From assembly GCF_000190315.1 (NCBI RefSeq), contig NC_015151.1, forward strand, positions 992,001 through 1,056,000: 64,000 nucleotides of DNA. The letters run 5' to 3'. A program made the translations under genes and the position numbers. The notes below the pieces were generated by a model. It worked only from the letters and a program-made list of their open reading frames with translations. It was not told the origin of the DNA and searched no databases. The stretch is from Vulcanisaeta moutnovskia 768-28. Lineage in GTDB: Archaea > Thermoproteota > Thermoprotei > Thermoproteales > Thermocladiaceae. How positions within the stretch are numbered: position 1 is the first letter of the stretch; every line of letters starts with the position of its first letter. Below are positions 34,759 to 44,378 of this stretch, piece by piece.

Positions 34759-35587
34759 GTTTTACGAGTTACTTGGGAGGAAAGCACGTGGATTATTATT
34801 CACGTTAAGAACCATGGGTCCTTATTACGTGTTTAGGGAGGTCGTTAGGAGACTGCTTGGTGTTCCCTATACTTATCGTGGAATTACGATTGATAACGTT
34901 AAGACCTTTAAATTGATCAGTAGTTTACTCTATCTCGGTATCGATTTTGGGCGTGATGGCGATGACTACTTCGTTAAGACTAAGTATGGGGTAATCTACG
35001 GGAAGGTACCTGATATTTTGTTAACATTCACTTTTGAATTTGAAAATGATTATTTAGTGCTTGACGTGAAGAATAAGGTTGTAATTGACGTTGGTGCTTA
35101 CCTTGGTGATACAGCATTAGCTTTCTTAAATTGGGGCGCTAGAGTAGTTTATGCCTATGAACCTATCTCTCGCTTCTATGAGGGCCTTGTTAAAACGATT
35201 AGGGCTAATGGTGTTGAGGATAGGGTTAAGGTGTTTAATTATGGTTGGTGGTTCTATAATGGTACATTAAGGCTGAGGCTCGGTTACATAGGTACGGGTG
35301 CGTTGCCTGGTGATGTCGAGGTTAGGGTCGTTGATTCGACCGAGGAGTTGTTAAGGATTGGTAGGGATATTGGTAATGACTTTGTTGTTAAGATGGATTG
35401 TGAGGGTTGTGAATACTCACTATTAACTGTGCCCTGCAAGGCTCTAAGGCTTGCTAGACAATACGTTATTGAGGTACATGGTGCATTAACGCCATTGATC
35501 TATAAGTTTATTAACTGTGGGTTTAAGTACGAGGTCGTTAGGCAAACAGGGAAGCGCCTATTCATCGTTAATTTCACTAGAGATTAA
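34751..35587 (+). CDS. FkbM-family methyltransferase (278 aa)
   Basis: I chose the ATG at 34751, which overlaps the GT2 stop. The SAM-binding motif is VVIDVGAYLGDTALAFLNWG, followed by VYAYEPISRFYEGL. DCEGCEYSLL is the FkbM hallmark before the catalytic region. FkbM enzymes O-methylate sugars or polyketides; here they should methylate the glycan. A broken copy lies at 57068. The start of the next GT2 gene lies one base after the stop. Confidence 0.85.
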   Translation: MSKFYELLGRKARGLLFTLRTMGPYYVFREVVRRLLGVPYTYRGITIDNVKTFKLISSLLYLGIDFGRDGDDYFVKTKYGVIYGKVPDILLTFTFEFENDYLVLDVKNKVVIDVGAYLGDTALAFLNWGARVVYAYEPISRFYEGLVKTIRANGVEDRVKVFNYGWWFYNGTLRLRLGYIGTGALPGDVEVRVVDSTEELLRIGRDIGNDFVVKMDCEGCEYSLLTVPCKALRLARQYVIEVHGALTPLIYKFINCGFKYEVVRQTGKRLFIVNFTRD

Positions 35588-36241
35588 ATGGGTAGACCCT
35601 TCATTTCTGTTGTTACGGCCTATAGTAGGCGTGAGTTCCTTAAGTACGCTGTAAAGTCCGTGATTAATCAAACCCTGGACAAAAGTCTCTATGAAATAAT
35701 CGTTGTGAAGAACTTCAGGGATCCGGAGGTCGATCATGCAGTCAAGAGCAATAGGAGTAAAATAATCGAGGCAGGTGACGAACCAGTAGGCAAGTACCTA
35801 GCAACAGGAATAAACGAATCAGAAGGCGAAGTAATAGCATTCCTTGACGATGATGACATTTTCCATAGCCGCAAACTAGAACGATTATTCAAAGTGTTTA
35901 ATTATGATCTTGATTACTACCACCATAATCTTATTGCAATTAATGAGCTAGGGGATATCTTGCCCCTTGATATTGATAGGGTTAATGAGTACTTAAGGCT
36001 CGTCAGTATTAATGATAGAATTAAGGCAGTTAAGATGTATGGGTTTAAGTGCGGTAGTGGTATGAGCGCCATAGTTGTACGTAATCGATTAGCCATCATG
36101 CTTTCAAAGTACATAATGCATCATGTAATTGACGCTCCAGACTTCATAACCTACGCCTTCGCATTAGATTACGGTAAAGTACTAATACATGAACCACACG
36201 GTCTCGCATTCTATAGAATTCATGGAAAAAAATACCAGTAG
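35588..36241 (+). CDS. GT2 glycosyltransferase, probably C-terminally truncated (217 aa)
   Basis: SVVTAYSRREFLKYAVKSVI, VVKNFRDPEV and AFLDDDDIFHSRKLERLF (DxD region) show GT2. The protein stops at 217 residues, short of the usual 280-320, after GLAFYRIHGKKYQ. Directly after its stop begins the C-terminal half of a GT4 gene, so a deletion probably removed its end and the GT4 start. The codons around 35755-35890 again switch to an A-ending style over the DxD segment. Confidence 0.72.
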   Translation: MGRPFISVVTAYSRREFLKYAVKSVINQTLDKSLYEIIVVKNFRDPEVDHAVKSNRSKIIEAGDEPVGKYLATGINESEGEVIAFLDDDDIFHSRKLERLFKVFNYDLDYYHHNLIAINELGDILPLDIDRVNEYLRLVSINDRIKAVKMYGFKCGSGMSAIVVRNRLAIMLSKYIMHHVIDAPDFITYAFALDYGKVLIHEPHGLAFYRIHGKKYQ

Positions 36242-36250
36242 GGGTTTTGA

Positions 36251-36754
36251 GGGCGACTTGAGAAATTCATGATAAGGGTGCCCACCTCATTCCTGAGATT
36301 GCCAGGAGACTTAGTGGTATTACTATTCATGTTATGGGTGATGGATACCTTAGGGACTATATAATAAGTGCCTCTAGGAAGTATGGTAACATTGTTTATC
36401 ATGGTTTTGTTAGTAATGAGGAGAAGGTTAAGATAGTTAGTAATTCGTTCTTGGTAATAATGCCTATTAATTGGGTTGAGTTATACTCATATACCGTTGT
36501 TGAGTCTTTTGCTATGGGTAAGCCTGTGGTCTCCTTTGGTGTTGGTGGTCCTAAGGAGTTGATTGAGGATTCTGGTGCAGGGCTTTTGGCTAGGCCCTTT
36601 GATGTTGATGATTTTATTAGTAAGGTTAGGTATTTGCTTGGTAATGAGGATTTAGTTAGAGATGGGTGTTAGGGGTAGGTCGTTTGTTGAGCGACTTACT
36701 GTTGATTCGTATGTTAAGAGAGTGTTGGAAATTTATCGTGAGGTTTCACATTAG
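36251..36754 (+). pseudogene. GT4 glycosyltransferase remnant (C-terminal half)
   Basis: The fragment begins GRLEKFHDKGAHLIPEIARR (with a frame change near 36266), continues HVMGDGYLRDYIISAS, and carries the GT4 donor site NWVELYSYTVVESFAMGKP and VSFGVGGPKELIEDSGAG. It breaks again near 36660 and ends GRSFVERLTVDSYVKRVLEIY before a TAG at 36754. The N-terminal acceptor domain is missing. The remnant abuts the truncated GT2. Confidence 0.75.
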
Positions 36755-36800
36755 GTTTATTTGGTTTCTCTTTCAATTTGTTTGGTTGAGAGGGTTTTTA

Positions 36801-36838
36801 TTTCAGTTTCTGAATGTTTCATAGTTGTGAAACTGAAA
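36801..36838. repeat. Perfect 10-bp inverted repeat before the beta-helix gene
   Basis: TTTCAGTTTC (36801-36810) and GAAACTGAAA (36829-36838) are exact inverted copies with an 18-base loop that itself contains GTTTCA and TGAAAC. It lies between a TATA-like TTTTTATTT (about 36795-36803) and the ATG at 36849, so it covers the expected transcription start and leader. It could be an operator or an mRNA hairpin. Confidence 0.6.
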
Positions 36839-36848
36839 GGTGGTGCCC

Positions 36849-38969
36849 ATGGTTAATATTGAGCGTAGGAAGTTGCTTGAGTCACTGTTTATGGCAGGAT
36901 CAGTAACTGCCTTACTAGGTGCATTACCTGAGATAGTTAGGGCTTATAGTCCTAGTAATATTATTATTGATCCTAGGTCAATAGGTAATATGCAGACAAT
37001 TCCATCTAAGTGCGACGTGCATGTTCAGCCGCCGAAGAGCCCCACCGGTCAGTCTCAGCCTATGGTTGTTGCTGCTGATGGCACTGTGATTGTTGATTCC
37101 AGCGGTACTATTGTGAACAGCCTCGGTTGTTGGTCAACATACACAAATTATGCGAAGTCTTCGTATTCCTCATTTACGTGTCCAGGTGGTCAGACGTTGA
37201 CGTCCGGTATTCAGGAGGCTATCAACTACATAATTAACACTAAGGGCAGTGCCGGTGGTGTTGTTTGTATTGCTCCGGGTACGTACTATGTTACGTCAAT
37301 ATACAGCACAGCGATTAGTAACAGTGTTGGGTTGGTGCTTGAGGGGTTGGGCAACATAGCCTTCGTGGGCTCTGGAATGGACAAAACAATCATTCAGTTC
37401 CAGAGGGTTCAGTACCTGCCGTACTTCTTCGACCTATATAACGCCAGCAACATAACCGTTCGAGACCTCACGTTACTAGCCTACGACACAAACAACAATC
37501 CTGGGCAGGGAATGTTCCTGGCTAACACGGATGGCTTGCTGATTGAGAACGTGCATTACAAGGGCAATGCGATACTGAACACGGGCCAATACCCATGGGC
37601 ATCATGCCCATCAACGGGGTGCTCGGGAGGCTTAACCAACACATTTAATTTCGGTAAGCCCAACACGAACATAGTACTGCGTGGGAGCATACTCGAATTA
37701 AGCCACGCCCAGTTTAACCTACGCTTCACCCAGAACGTGCTTATTGAGGACAACATATTTAGGTACAGCGTTGGCGACCACCTAATAATCAGCTACAACA
37801 ACATACCGCAGGAGCAGTGGATACCCGTCACTAATGTCGTGATTAGGAACAACAAACTCCTATGGGCTGGCGACACGGCGATAGACTTCATAAGCCTTCA
37901 CGGCGGTCACGTGATTGAGGGCAACTACATAGAGACCGCTGGGAACGCCATACTCCTCTTCAGCCAGGTGGAGACTGACCTAGTCATCAACAACGTGATT
38001 AAGCAGGTAACCGGTGCGGAGAACGGGATAACCACCGGGTTCGAGGCTACTGCAAACCCAGGCGCGTTAATAATGAACAACAGGCTCTACAACAGCCCTG
38101 CGATTATTGGCAGGTACATAATCAACAACTACTGCGAGAATTGCGGCGGCATATACACATACCCCGGCACAGGCGAGGACTGGTTCATATTCGGTAACAC
38201 ACTGAAGAACACGCCATTCGGCATCAGGTGCGGTGGTTTGTACACGGTGAATGGTTGCACGGGGGTAGTGGCTAACAACAGGCTATACATGTACGGGCCG
38301 GCAGGACCAATGAGTAGCAGTATATTCGACTTCAGGGGCCCGATACACGACACGTTGATAGCCAACAACTACATAGAGGGCCCACCACTGAGCACGAGCC
38401 TGCCAGGGGGTCTCGGCTGCAGCGGTTACTACATGCCCTATGGAATAAACCTGGGGATACACAGCGCAAGTGTGAACAACGTAATCACGGGGAACACGAT
38501 ACTGAACGCCAAGTGCGCATACCCACTTGAGGGTAAGGTGGACCCATGCATGTGCGGGTTCAGCGGGATGTCAAGCGCCTGCGGCACAGCTTGGTTACCA
38601 ATAGTCGTTGCAAGCCCCAACAACTACATATTCGGGAACACAGCATACGCAACAGGCGGGCAGTACAACTACGGCAACCTATACCCAATACCGCCTGGCA
38701 TATTGAAACTACTCCTTACGCCCGGAACCCCAGTCCAAAACCCATACCCATTCGACACCGAATTGGACATACCGATAAGCGCAACGTCAACACCAGCCAA
38801 CGTGCAGGTATACATAGGGCCAAGCCAATCACAACTAACCCTAGCCATACAGAGACAGTACAGCAGTACCGGCATAGACACAATAAGCATTAAGTTACCG
38901 GCGGGTTGGTGGATACAGGTAAATACAACAAACACAGCCATAGGAACCCCAGTGGTGGTTGGCTTATGA
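36849..38969 (+). CDS. Tat-like exported right-handed beta-helix protein (706 aa)
   Basis: The N-terminus VNIERRKLLESLFMAGSV has a twin-arginine-like ERRKLL followed by a hydrophobic stretch, suggesting folded export through Tat. From about 100 onward many turns of parallel beta-helix are seen (NITVRDLTLLAYD, NVVIRNNKLLWAGDTAIDFI, HVIEGNYIETAGNAILLF, LIANNYIEG), as in pectate-lyase-like glycan-binding or glycan-cutting proteins. Several cysteines could form disulphides. The GGTGG before the ATG at 36849 is a good ribosome-binding site. It is coupled by a four-base overlap to the pilin-like gene. I see no defined catalytic triad. Confidence 0.75.
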   Translation: MVNIERRKLLESLFMAGSVTALLGALPEIVRAYSPSNIIIDPRSIGNMQTIPSKCDVHVQPPKSPTGQSQPMVVAADGTVIVDSSGTIVNSLGCWSTYTNYAKSSYSSFTCPGGQTLTSGIQEAINYIINTKGSAGGVVCIAPGTYYVTSIYSTAISNSVGLVLEGLGNIAFVGSGMDKTIIQFQRVQYLPYFFDLYNASNITVRDLTLLAYDTNNNPGQGMFLANTDGLLIENVHYKGNAILNTGQYPWASCPSTGCSGGLTNTFNFGKPNTNIVLRGSILELSHAQFNLRFTQNVLIEDNIFRYSVGDHLIISYNNIPQEQWIPVTNVVIRNNKLLWAGDTAIDFISLHGGHVIEGNYIETAGNAILLFSQVETDLVINNVIKQVTGAENGITTGFEATANPGALIMNNRLYNSPAIIGRYIINNYCENCGGIYTYPGTGEDWFIFGNTLKNTPFGIRCGGLYTVNGCTGVVANNRLYMYGPAGPMSSSIFDFRGPIHDTLIANNYIEGPPLSTSLPGGLGCSGYYMPYGINLGIHSASVNNVITGNTILNAKCAYPLEGKVDPCMCGFSGMSSACGTAWLPIVVASPNNYIFGNTAYATGGQYNYGNLYPIPPGILKLLLTPGTPVQNPYPFDTELDIPISATSTPANVQVYIGPSQSQLTLAIQRQYSSTGIDTISIKLPAGWWIQVNTTNTAIGTPVVVGL

Positions 38970-39739
38970 GGCATACCGGTATTAGTAATGTCATCGCCAC
39001 AGTACTTCTCATAGCCGTTGCCATGGCCTTGGTCGCTGCTTTAGCGTCCTTTGTTTTTGGTATCCTAGGGAACACCGTTAGGAATCCTAATTGGCCGTTG
39101 ATGTATTATTCATTATATAATAATTACACGTCCCTTAAGAGAAATTACACATTATTATTTCAACAGTACGAGGAACTTCAGAGTAAGTATGAACAACTTC
39201 TAAACAAGGCCGTTCAGTGTTCATGCGTTAATGATGTATACGCAACGTCCACGACTAACTCATTGCAAGGGACCTTGACAAATAGTCAGAATACGACCCT
39301 TAATAATTCTAATAATACTAATACGAGTCCCTTGGGTTATGATTATGACTCATTGTTTATGTACCCCAGCTACTTTACTTATGAAATATCGAATATAAGT
39401 ACCTTCTTTATTGTCTTGACTATCCATAATGGTTTGAATACGACGGTTACATTATATAACATCACTATATATGTTAATAATGACGTCATCGGCAACGCAA
39501 CCATTGGTGCTACTTATAGTGTTAATTCTACTGATGATATATTGATAGCGTTATTCCCTGGCACTAGAATTGGTGAATCGTCATCATTAGGGAATTACTT
39601 CAATAATGAGGTGATTCTATTCAATTCCACCTTACCTACGAACATTACGGCCATAAACGTATTGATTGGTTACGGCTATGGCAATAAGACATTCACCTAT
39701 AGTTATGCCATTAATCAAAGCACAATGCTTAATACTTAA
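38966..39739 (+). CDS. Archaeal type IV pilin-like / surface-anchored protein (257 aa)
   Basis: The start at ATG 38966 overlaps the previous stop by four bases. MRHTGISNVIATVLLIAVAMALVAAL is split here as GISNVIATVLLIAVAM followed by ALVAALASFVFG, a class III (type IV pilin/archaellin) signal and hydrophobic helix. A coiled coil (YEELQSKYEQLLNK) and an N-x-S/T-rich linker (about 110-145) follow, then a beta domain. It may be a pilin-like anchor or subunit working with the beta-helix protein at the surface. Confidence 0.7.
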   Translation: MRHTGISNVIATVLLIAVAMALVAALASFVFGILGNTVRNPNWPLMYYSLYNNYTSLKRNYTLLFQQYEELQSKYEQLLNKAVQCSCVNDVYATSTTNSLQGTLTNSQNTTLNNSNNTNTSPLGYDYDSLFMYPSYFTYEISNISTFFIVLTIHNGLNTTVTLYNITIYVNNDVIGNATIGATYSVNSTDDILIALFPGTRIGESSSLGNYFNNEVILFNSTLPTNITAINVLIGYGYGNKTFTYSYAINQSTMLNT

Positions 39740-39766
39740 TGGTAATAGTTCGAGAATTCCTGAGAT

Positions 39767-41320
39767 ATGGGTATTGTAGGTAAGAGAGCAGCGTCAAGCA
39801 TATTTTATGGAGTTACCGGCAGTATTGCATCAACATTGGTAGCATTTGCTGGTAGTGTTGTTCTTGCTAGGCTGCTTGGACCTAACTATTATGGTCTAGT
39901 CTATGCACTGGTAGCCCTACCTCAATCACTAGTTGGCCTTGTCGATCTCGGTCTCAGCGGCATTATTGTTAGGTATGGTTCTAGGAATGAGTGGGATACT
40001 GCCTTATCGGCTGCATTTTTACGAACGACACTCGTAATAATAATGACCACGGCATTCCTATTATTATCCAGGTATATAGCCTATGTATTCAAAAGGCCAT
40101 ATATAATACATTACATGCTTTTCGTCACACTTTACTTCTTTGCGTATTCCCTCGCATTAATGATGGAGGCACTTGTGGGCGCGCTGGGACTATTCCGTGT
40201 CACTAATGCTATGATTGTAACCAGAACCACCGTTAGGGTATCGATTGCCATAGTACTTGTCATACTTGGCTTTGGCGCTATTAGTGTTATAATAGGCTTG
40301 ATAATTGGGTACTTGCTTGAAGCGTCGGTATTGGCATCAATAGCTATTTATAAGTTACGGCAAAGAATAATTCAGTTAATTCGCGATACTAAGAGATTAT
40401 CTCGTGGCATACGTGAGGTGATAGTGAAAATGATGCCGTTAATTGCGAACGTTGTTGTTAGTTCGATAGTATCTCCCGTAATTTCTACGTTGCAGATTAG
40501 GTACTCGAATAATGAGCTTCTTGGGAATTTTAATGTGTCATCTAACATAGCCGCTATCCTTGATAGAATAGCCAATACAGTTAGTGGTGGCGTAACTTAC
40601 GGCATAACCGCATCTAAGGATCCAGATACTATTAATAAGTCCTTCATAAAGGGGTCAATGTACTCGATATTAATAATCGGATTCTTTTCCATTGGTGCTC
40701 TTGTTTTTGCCAATAAACTTACCGCTGTTCTTTACGGGAGTACCTATAAATATGCCTACCTAATGCTTATGCTGCAATCAGTTACGTTGCTTGGCGCAGT
40801 TTTTGGACAAAATACTTCGTTTCTATGGGCAGTTGGTGACACGAGATTGATAGGCTTACTTGGTGTAATCAACGCCCCGGTTTCTCTAGGTGCTGCCGTG
40901 ATTTTGATCATGAAATTTGGCGGTGTTTGGGGGTCCCTATATACATTCATATTTAGCTCTTACTTTGGCAATATTCTCTCCCTCATATTAACATACAAAG
41001 TACATAAAGCTCTTCCTGACCTTAAATCTAATTTACGTGCATTAGTACCGAGCTTACTATCTGGCGCCATTATTTACCCATTCACATTATTCCTTACTCC
41101 GAAAATATCACTGCTACTGGCTATACCATATACATTATTATTTGCCTTATTTACGGCGTTGTTTCTCAGGGCTAAAGAGATTAATGAGTTAATAAGGGTA
41201 GTGGCTGCAGATAGAATGTTAAGTCTAATTCTGCGTAAACCATTACTATTAATATTGAGGATTAATACCTACTTATACAATATGGGTTGGCTGCAGGAAA
41301 GGCTGCGTTATGATGAATAA
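39767..41320 (+). CDS. Wzx-type polysaccharide flippase (517 aa)
   Basis: The MVF/MATE-like architecture is evident: the opening GITGSIASTLVAFAGS-like region followed by VVLARLLGPNYYGLVYALVA and DLGLSGIIVRYGSRNEWDTA, then twelve to fourteen membrane spans. Such proteins move lipid-linked glycans across the membrane. It is the only flippase in the island and probably serves all the lipid-linked products. It overlaps the next GT4 by 11 bases. Confidence 0.85.
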   Translation: MGIVGKRAASSIFYGVTGSIASTLVAFAGSVVLARLLGPNYYGLVYALVALPQSLVGLVDLGLSGIIVRYGSRNEWDTALSAAFLRTTLVIIMTTAFLLLSRYIAYVFKRPYIIHYMLFVTLYFFAYSLALMMEALVGALGLFRVTNAMIVTRTTVRVSIAIVLVILGFGAISVIIGLIIGYLLEASVLASIAIYKLRQRIIQLIRDTKRLSRGIREVIVKMMPLIANVVVSSIVSPVISTLQIRYSNNELLGNFNVSSNIAAILDRIANTVSGGVTYGITASKDPDTINKSFIKGSMYSILIIGFFSIGALVFANKLTAVLYGSTYKYAYLMLMLQSVTLLGAVFGQNTSFLWAVGDTRLIGLLGVINAPVSLGAAVILIMKFGGVWGSLYTFIFSSYFGNILSLILTYKVHKALPDLKSNLRALVPSLLSGAIIYPFTLFLTPKISLLLAIPYTLLFALFTALFLRAKEINELIRVVAADRMLSLILRKPLLLILRINTYLYNMGWLQERLRYDE

Positions 41321-42455
41321 TAGGGAGATCAGGGTTGGGATAATACATAAGTCAATATTTAGCCGACACGGCGGTGGAGGGGCTGAGATATTCTCCTTAG
41401 AATTAGCCTCAGCATTGAAGGAGTTAGGGTTCAGGGTTATTTACATAGCAGGAGATGAATATAACTGGGGGTATTATAGGAAGATTAGCGGAGTTAATGT
41501 CAAGATTGATGGTGAAATTTTGTTTCGTAATCCGCCATTATTTAAGGCATATGATGAGTTCATTGATATGCTAAGACTTAATAGCATGCGTAGGGAAATT
41601 GATATTTTGATAAATACCAATGGTGGCGTTAAACCCATACCTTTTGTTGATATTACGTACATTCACTCACCATTATTATTCAACATGTGGTATTCGTGGC
41701 CTTCCATATACAAGGCATACCTATTTCCTCGCAATGCTATTCTCAAATCATTCGCTAAGCATAACATGTTGGGACTCATACTAACTAATTCTAGGTTTAC
41801 AAAGATAGAAATTAAGAAGGTGATGGGGCTCGACTCAATAGTTCTTTATCCACCTATCGATGTGGAGAGGTACATGAAGTATTCAAATAATGAGAAGAGG
41901 GAAAGGCTCGTTATCTCAATTGGTAGGTTTTCACCAAAAAAGAGGTATGAAGATCTTATCGAGATTGCGAGTAGGGTTAAGGATGTCAAGTTCGTAATAA
42001 TTGGTGCCGTTTCTGACGTGAACTATATGAGGAGAATTACCAGGCTAATTAAGGAGAAGGGCCTTAGTAATGTTATCGTTAAGCCTAACGCATCATTCCA
42101 GGAAAAACTGGAACTTTTGAGTAGGGCTAAGGTTTATCTCCATACGGCACGTAATGAGAGGTTCGGCATATCCATAGTGGAGGGTATGGCCGCAGGCTGT
42201 GTACCCGTGGTATATAGGAGCCGTGGCCCCTGGTTAGACATACTTGAGGAGAGACAGGGTGTTTATGGATTTGCATATAGGGACCTTGACGAGGCAGCCT
42301 CTATGATTGGCAATGTGTTGGATAATGACGTATTGTGGAGGGAGATCCTGATTAATACTAGGTCTCATGTACTTAAATTCTCAAGAAACGCCTTTAAGAG
42401 GAAGCTCATGATGATTATGAAAGAAACTTTAGCGACCCGAAATCATTATGATTAG
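41310..42455 (+). CDS. GT4 glycosyltransferase (381 aa)
   Basis: HKSIFSRHGGGGAEIFSLEL is the acceptor loop. ISIGRFSPKKRYEDLIEIAS and ARNERFGISIVEGMAAGCVP supply the donor site with the E-x7-E arrangement, then VVYRSRGPWLDI. Similar to ALG11-like enzymes in the ERFGISIVE pattern. It overlaps the flippase gene by 11 bases. Confidence 0.85.
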   Translation: MMNNREIRVGIIHKSIFSRHGGGGAEIFSLELASALKELGFRVIYIAGDEYNWGYYRKISGVNVKIDGEILFRNPPLFKAYDEFIDMLRLNSMRREIDILINTNGGVKPIPFVDITYIHSPLLFNMWYSWPSIYKAYLFPRNAILKSFAKHNMLGLILTNSRFTKIEIKKVMGLDSIVLYPPIDVERYMKYSNNEKRERLVISIGRFSPKKRYEDLIEIASRVKDVKFVIIGAVSDVNYMRRITRLIKEKGLSNVIVKPNASFQEKLELLSRAKVYLHTARNERFGISIVEGMAAGCVPVVYRSRGPWLDILEERQGVYGFAYRDLDEAASMIGNVLDNDVLWREILINTRSHVLKFSRNAFKRKLMMIMKETLATRNHYD

Positions 42456-42514
42456 GCATTATTTAGATAATGAATACCCAAGAGGACGTTAATAATAAGT
42501 CGCCGTTCTAAACA

Positions 42515-43228
42515 ATGCCTAAGTTAATATATCTAGTCGGACCTGAAGGTGCCGGTAAATCCTCTAATGCTAGGTTAATCAAGTATTACCTTACTAAGTA
42601 TTATGGTAGATGCGTTGCTGTTCCTAAACCTGGTGGTGAAATTAGAAGCAGGAACCTATTTGTTGATGTGCTTGCCAGGTTCTTAATGAGGGTTGGTAGA
42701 GTTGAGTATGACTATAGGCCTGAGGGTAAGCTCATGCGTAAGGTGGATAGCGTCCTAATGAGTAGGATACATGGATTATGGATATTCATAGAACTTCTCG
42801 GCTTTCTAACTGCCTACTTTGTTAAGGTAATTGCCGTACAGCTTTTCGGCTGTGACGTCGTGCTTACTAGGTTCATAATTGATTTCTTAACAGACATGTT
42901 CCTACTAAGTAGGCGCGCTGGTAAATCATTTAGGTTGGTCAGTACATTAACGTATGTATTCTTAAGGCCGATGTTCGGTGTTGACTTAATAATTTACTTA
43001 GATGCTGATTATTCAGTATTAAGGAAGCGCTATTATATTGCTAAGCGTGATATGATAGAGCCTCCGTGGAGGATCGCCAGGATACGAGTAATTAGTAGAG
43101 CGTTATTTAATATGATTAGTAAATATTACGATGATTTGATGTACATAGACACAACGGATAAGAGGTTGTCCCAAGTCTTTAATATAGTCTTCAGTAGGGT
43201 AAAGGGTTTATACGAGGATCATGGATAA
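42515..43228 (+). CDS. Thymidylate-kinase-like P-loop kinase (237 aa)
   Basis: YLVGPEGAGKSSNARLIKYY contains Walker A (GPEGAGKSS). A hydrophobic middle (IELLGFLTAYFVKVIAVQLF) sets it apart from soluble thymidylate kinases, and TRFIIDFLTDMF occupies the DR(Y/F) position. IYLDADYSVLRKRYYIAKRD resembles the kinase lid region. It overlaps the next GT4 gene by eight bases. The function is unknown; phosphorylation of a lipid or sugar intermediate is a guess. Confidence 0.65.
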   Translation: MPKLIYLVGPEGAGKSSNARLIKYYLTKYYGRCVAVPKPGGEIRSRNLFVDVLARFLMRVGRVEYDYRPEGKLMRKVDSVLMSRIHGLWIFIELLGFLTAYFVKVIAVQLFGCDVVLTRFIIDFLTDMFLLSRRAGKSFRLVSTLTYVFLRPMFGVDLIIYLDADYSVLRKRYYIAKRDMIEPPWRIARIRVISRALFNMISKYYDDLMYIDTTDKRLSQVFNIVFSRVKGLYEDHG

Positions 43229-44378
43229 AATCGTAATACTCGGCTGTAATGGAGGGACAGATATAGCATACGGTGGTGGTGCTTATGTGGTTACTGCAAT
43301 GGCTAAGTGCTTATCTGAGAATGGGTTTGAAGTGCATTTAGTATCTACAATAGGCCTTGACCCACATGAACTAGTATCTGTGCACAATATATCATTTGGC
43401 AACAACGTATACACGCATTACCTATTCAAGTACAGCAGAAGTACTAAGATACCCTATATTATTGCCCTAAGATTACTCTCCAGACTTAAGAAACTGCTAA
43501 ACTCATTAAATCCAACACTCGTAATTTATAACGATGATTACCTACTAAGTATTGACCGTGAACTACGTAGGAATAAAGTTCCGAGAATACTCTATGCGCA
43601 CTTTCCGTATATAACAAGGCGAAGGCTTGGTTTAGGTTTCACGTACAGGACGACGGAGTGGACATTAACTGAGGCCACAATTAATTATATTAGTATTGAT
43701 AATATGTTTGGCGATCTAAGGGATATTGATTATTTAATAACGAATTCGGAGGGTTTAAATAACGTAATTAGGGTTGTTCATAACATTAATAATATAACCA
43801 CTTTAAGACCGCCACTCATACAAATAACTGGCAATACCAGACGTAAGTTAAGACCCATATTCCTGCATGCAGCAAGGCAGGATAAGACGTTCCTTCAGAA
43901 CGAACTCACAAACTTCATGACAATAATCAATGAGAAGGTTCCAAACTCATTGTTTATAATTAATAGAAACAAGTCTCGGGCATTATTTAAGTTAAGTATT
44001 GGTAATGCGAGGATTATTGCGACTCAATGGATACCCAATGATTTATGGTATAAGGTGTTAAATGCAACAAAGTATTACCTGCACTTTAAGTGGTTTGAGG
44101 GTCTTGGAATAGCCACGGCTGAGGCTGTAATGAATGGTGCAATACCGATTGCGTATAGGTCCTCGTTTAATGGTAGTTGGACTGATATTGCTAGGCTTTG
44201 TGATAGGGATTGTGGATTTAGTAGTGTTGATGAGGCCGTGGAGCATGTACTCGATTTCGAGAGTGATGATACTAAATTCAGTAGAGTTAGTAATTACCTA
44301 GTTAGTGAGCTTTCTAGGGTTATGAACTATGATTACTTCTGTAAGTCCCTAACTTCAATAATTAATAAATTCATATAA
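43221..44378 (+). CDS. GT4 glycosyltransferase (385 aa)
   Basis: GGTDIAYGGGAYVVTAMAKC is the acceptor loop with a GGG. The C-terminal domain contains LHAARQDKTFLQNEL and LHFKWFEGLGIATAEAVMNG, the E-x7-E donor site, then AIPIAYRSSFNGSW. The pattern is close to the 41310 enzyme. Overlap with neighbours is eight bases upstream and one downstream. Confidence 0.82.
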   Translation: MDKIVILGCNGGTDIAYGGGAYVVTAMAKCLSENGFEVHLVSTIGLDPHELVSVHNISFGNNVYTHYLFKYSRSTKIPYIIALRLLSRLKKLLNSLNPTLVIYNDDYLLSIDRELRRNKVPRILYAHFPYITRRRLGLGFTYRTTEWTLTEATINYISIDNMFGDLRDIDYLITNSEGLNNVIRVVHNINNITTLRPPLIQITGNTRRKLRPIFLHAARQDKTFLQNELTNFMTIINEKVPNSLFIINRNKSRALFKLSIGNARIIATQWIPNDLWYKVLNATKYYLHFKWFEGLGIATAEAVMNGAIPIAYRSSFNGSWTDIARLCDRDCGFSSVDEAVEHVLDFESDDTKFSRVSNYLVSELSRVMNYDYFCKSLTSIINKFI

